Origin: an uncultured Oscillospiraceae bacterium
GTDB lineage: Bacteria > Bacillota > Clostridia > Oscillospirales > Acutalibacteraceae
Assembly: GCA_959596515.1 (NCBI GenBank)
Contig: CAUFXR010000005.1
Coordinates: 1-53,268, forward strand
Reading direction: 5' to 3'
DNA: 53,268 nt
The position numbers were made by a program, and so were the translations under genes. Every line of letters begins with the position of its first letter. Within the stretch, counting starts at the first letter, position 1. The notes beneath the pieces were generated by a model that saw nothing but the letters and a program-made list of their open reading frames with translations, was not told where the DNA came from and did no database searches. Below, piece after piece: positions 51,965 through 53,268 of the stretch.

Positions 51965-52001
51965 TGTAATCACTTGTTCCGTTTAATAAGCATCCGTTAG
52001 G

Positions 52002-53268
52002 TTATGCGCCGTATTCTTCCTGAAGCTCCTTGACAATTTCAGCTCCGGTCAGGGATGAATCAGAGTTAAAGAGAGCCTCCTCCATTTTAGAAATCAAAGC
52101 GTCTGCAAACTTTTTACCGGCCGGCGGATAGTCGAAGCCATTGGATTTGGGAATAGCGTCTACCAGATCAACCAAATCGGGCTGCCTTTCTTTAAACTCG
52201 TCATAAAACTTTTCATTGATCGGGAGGACACCCTTATCGATTAATGCCTCATCATGGTCATCATTTATCATATAATTCATCGCCATGGCAGTCTCCTTCT
52301 CATGAGCGCAACCCTTCAAAATTGCATAGGCTGGTGCGTGGAAGGTGCCCGAGGAATCCTCATGGCCTTTTGCACAAGGAATTTTCAGATATTTTATCTC
52401 CATATCAGGAGCATTCAGCGCAAAGTCGTTCACATACCAGGTACCGCCGGTAGACATGGCCGCATCACCAGACATTATTACGTTTCCGTCATAGCTGACG
52501 CCCAGCTCTTTCGGCGTAACCACATAACCCTGGCGATAAGCATCAATGATAAACTGTAGGGCCGCCGCATTTTCAGGGGTATCGATGGTTTTCCCGAAAT
52601 CCCAGCCGCCGCCGAAAGACAGACAGTAGTTGGTGAAATGGAACTCTTGTGTATTGACGCACAAACCGGTCATGCCAAGAGTATCCTTAAATACCTTGCA
52701 GGCATCCAAAACATCATCCCAGGTTTTCGGGAAATCGGCCTCTGTCAAGCCCGCCTCGTTCCAAAGTTCCATATTGATAGCGAACACCGCGGGACACACA
52801 TAGACAGGAACGCCATAAATTTCCCCGTCGATTGTCCAAACATCCCTTACTTGCTGATTTACATTATCCCAACAGGTGATGGTACCGTCCTCAACATACT
52901 GGGTTATAGGAACGATCAGGCCATCGTATATGTAGGGCAGATACAGCTCGTTAGGTATCGCAACAAAGTCCGGCGCTGTATTCGCCGCGATTTGCGCCGG
53001 TAAGTTGTTCCAAAAATCGGCGTCTGTGGGATATTCCTGAAATTCGACTTTGATACCGAGGGCTTCTTCAATTCCAGCGGTCGCATCTTTATGCTCAGAA
53101 GGATCAACCCAACTTCCCATGCTGATTGTCACGAGTTCTCCATCTGAGGCTTCTGAACTTTCATTAGTTTGGGAAGTTGTACTTTCTTGCTCGTTAGTAC
53201 TTGAGTTACTGTTTTGTGCACAGCCAGCCGCTGTTCCTACCATAGCCGCCGCTAAAAACAGCGCTAAA
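52002..53268 (-). CDS. Sugar ABC extracellular substrate-binding lipoprotein (partial)
   Basis: The gene runs off the right edge of the window. The visible part (about 422 residues) begins in the signal peptide (ALFLAAAMVGTAAGCAQ) with a lipobox ending in Cys, followed by a Ser/Thr/Glu-rich linker and a family 1 solute-binding fold: ISMGSWVDPSEH, APDFVAIPNELYLPYIY, VIMSGDAAMSTGGTWYVNDF. Anchored outside the membrane, it captures the substrate for the two permeases. It is the first visible gene of the GRE operon; the promoter lies outside the window. Confidence 0.92.
   Translation of the reverse strand, partial: LALFLAAAMVGTAAGCAQNSNSSTNEQESTTSQTNESSEASDGELVTISMGSWVDPSEHKDATAGIEEALGIKVEFQEYPTDADFWNNLPAQIAANTAPDFVAIPNELYLPYIYDGLIVPITQYVEDGTITCWDNVNQQVRDVWTIDGEIYGVPVYVCPAVFAINMELWNEAGLTEADFPKTWDDVLDACKVFKDTLGMTGLCVNTQEFHFTNYCLSFGGGWDFGKTIDTPENAAALQFIIDAYRQGYVVTPKELGVSYDGNVIMSGDAAMSTGGTWYVNDFALNAPDMEIKYLKIPCAKGHEDSSGTFHAPAYAILKGCAHEKETAMAMNYMINDDHDEALIDKGVLPINEKFYDEFKERQPDLVDLVDAIPKSNGFDYPPAGKKFADALISKMEEALFNSDSSLTGAEIVKELQEEYGA

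Overview
The window looks like the chromosome of a strictly anaerobic, low-to-mid GC Firmicute of class Clostridia, probably a gut organism. The basis is AAGGAGG-type ribosome sites with frequent TTG and GTG starts, oxygen-sensitive enzymes (a glycyl radical enzyme with its radical SAM activase, and a flavodiiron-rubredoxin fusion), binding-protein sugar ABC transporters and many short rho-independent terminators. No rRNA, tRNA or CRISPR array was seen. The species cannot be named from the sequence alone.

Layout. 1-7.5 kb: a DUF3783-like protein, a broken lipoprotein-like gene, an NAD(P)-dependent epimerase, a two-gene ABC exporter behind a strong promoter and a palindromic operator, a small Cys-rich protein and an intracellular GH13 glucosidase. 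7.9-13.7 kb: an integrase relic, then a secreted bacteriocin-like protein divergent from a six-gene ABC/membrane operon, one gene of which seems to start at ATA. 13.7-20.6 kb: a possible short RNA, a decayed ORF, and a damaged sugar operon (isomerase, phosphofructokinase-like kinase, class II aldolase, ROK kinase, two permeases) cut at both ends. 20.6-22.9 kb: a 5'-truncated aldo/keto reductase, a carboxymuconolactone decarboxylase-like protein and a DUF4405 membrane protein. 23-26.4 kb: a cadmium/zinc efflux operon (ArsR repressor, separate HMA protein, P-type ATPase) and a YfcE-like phosphodiesterase. 26.6-33.6 kb: a ferredoxin-tailed aldo/keto reductase, two unknown genes, and a hydroxy/oxo-acid cluster (HpaI-type aldolase, RraA-like protein, truncated Ldh_2 dehydrogenase, D-2-hydroxyacid dehydrogenase). 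33.8-40.9 kb: the flavodiiron fusion and a TetR/MMPL pair whose 1379-residue transporter carries about nine tandem copies of a roughly 80-residue module. 41-42.4 kb: gene debris, including the first 44 codons of yicC.

The main system is 42.4-53.3 kb: a minus-strand run of nine genes that continues past the window edge. In transcription order it has a sugar-binding lipoprotein, two permeases, two Gfo/Idh/MocA oxidoreductases, a TIM-barrel sugar isomerase/epimerase, a third Gfo/Idh/MocA oxidoreductase, a radical SAM activase and a glycyl radical enzyme (GRE). The GRE keeps the glycyl-radical loop and the thiyl cysteine, but the Cys-x-Glu motif of GRE dehydratases and lyases is replaced by Cys-His-Trp. 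This suggests import of a sugar-like compound, redox and epimerisation steps on it, and a radical cleavage or rearrangement of a type not assignable from sequence.

Several genes are cut or frameshifted (permease at 20.57 kb, Ldh_2 at 32.6 kb, yicC at 41.74 kb, isomerase C-terminus near 15.05 kb). The region is either undergoing genome decay and rearrangement or contains assembly joins; the sequence alone cannot decide.
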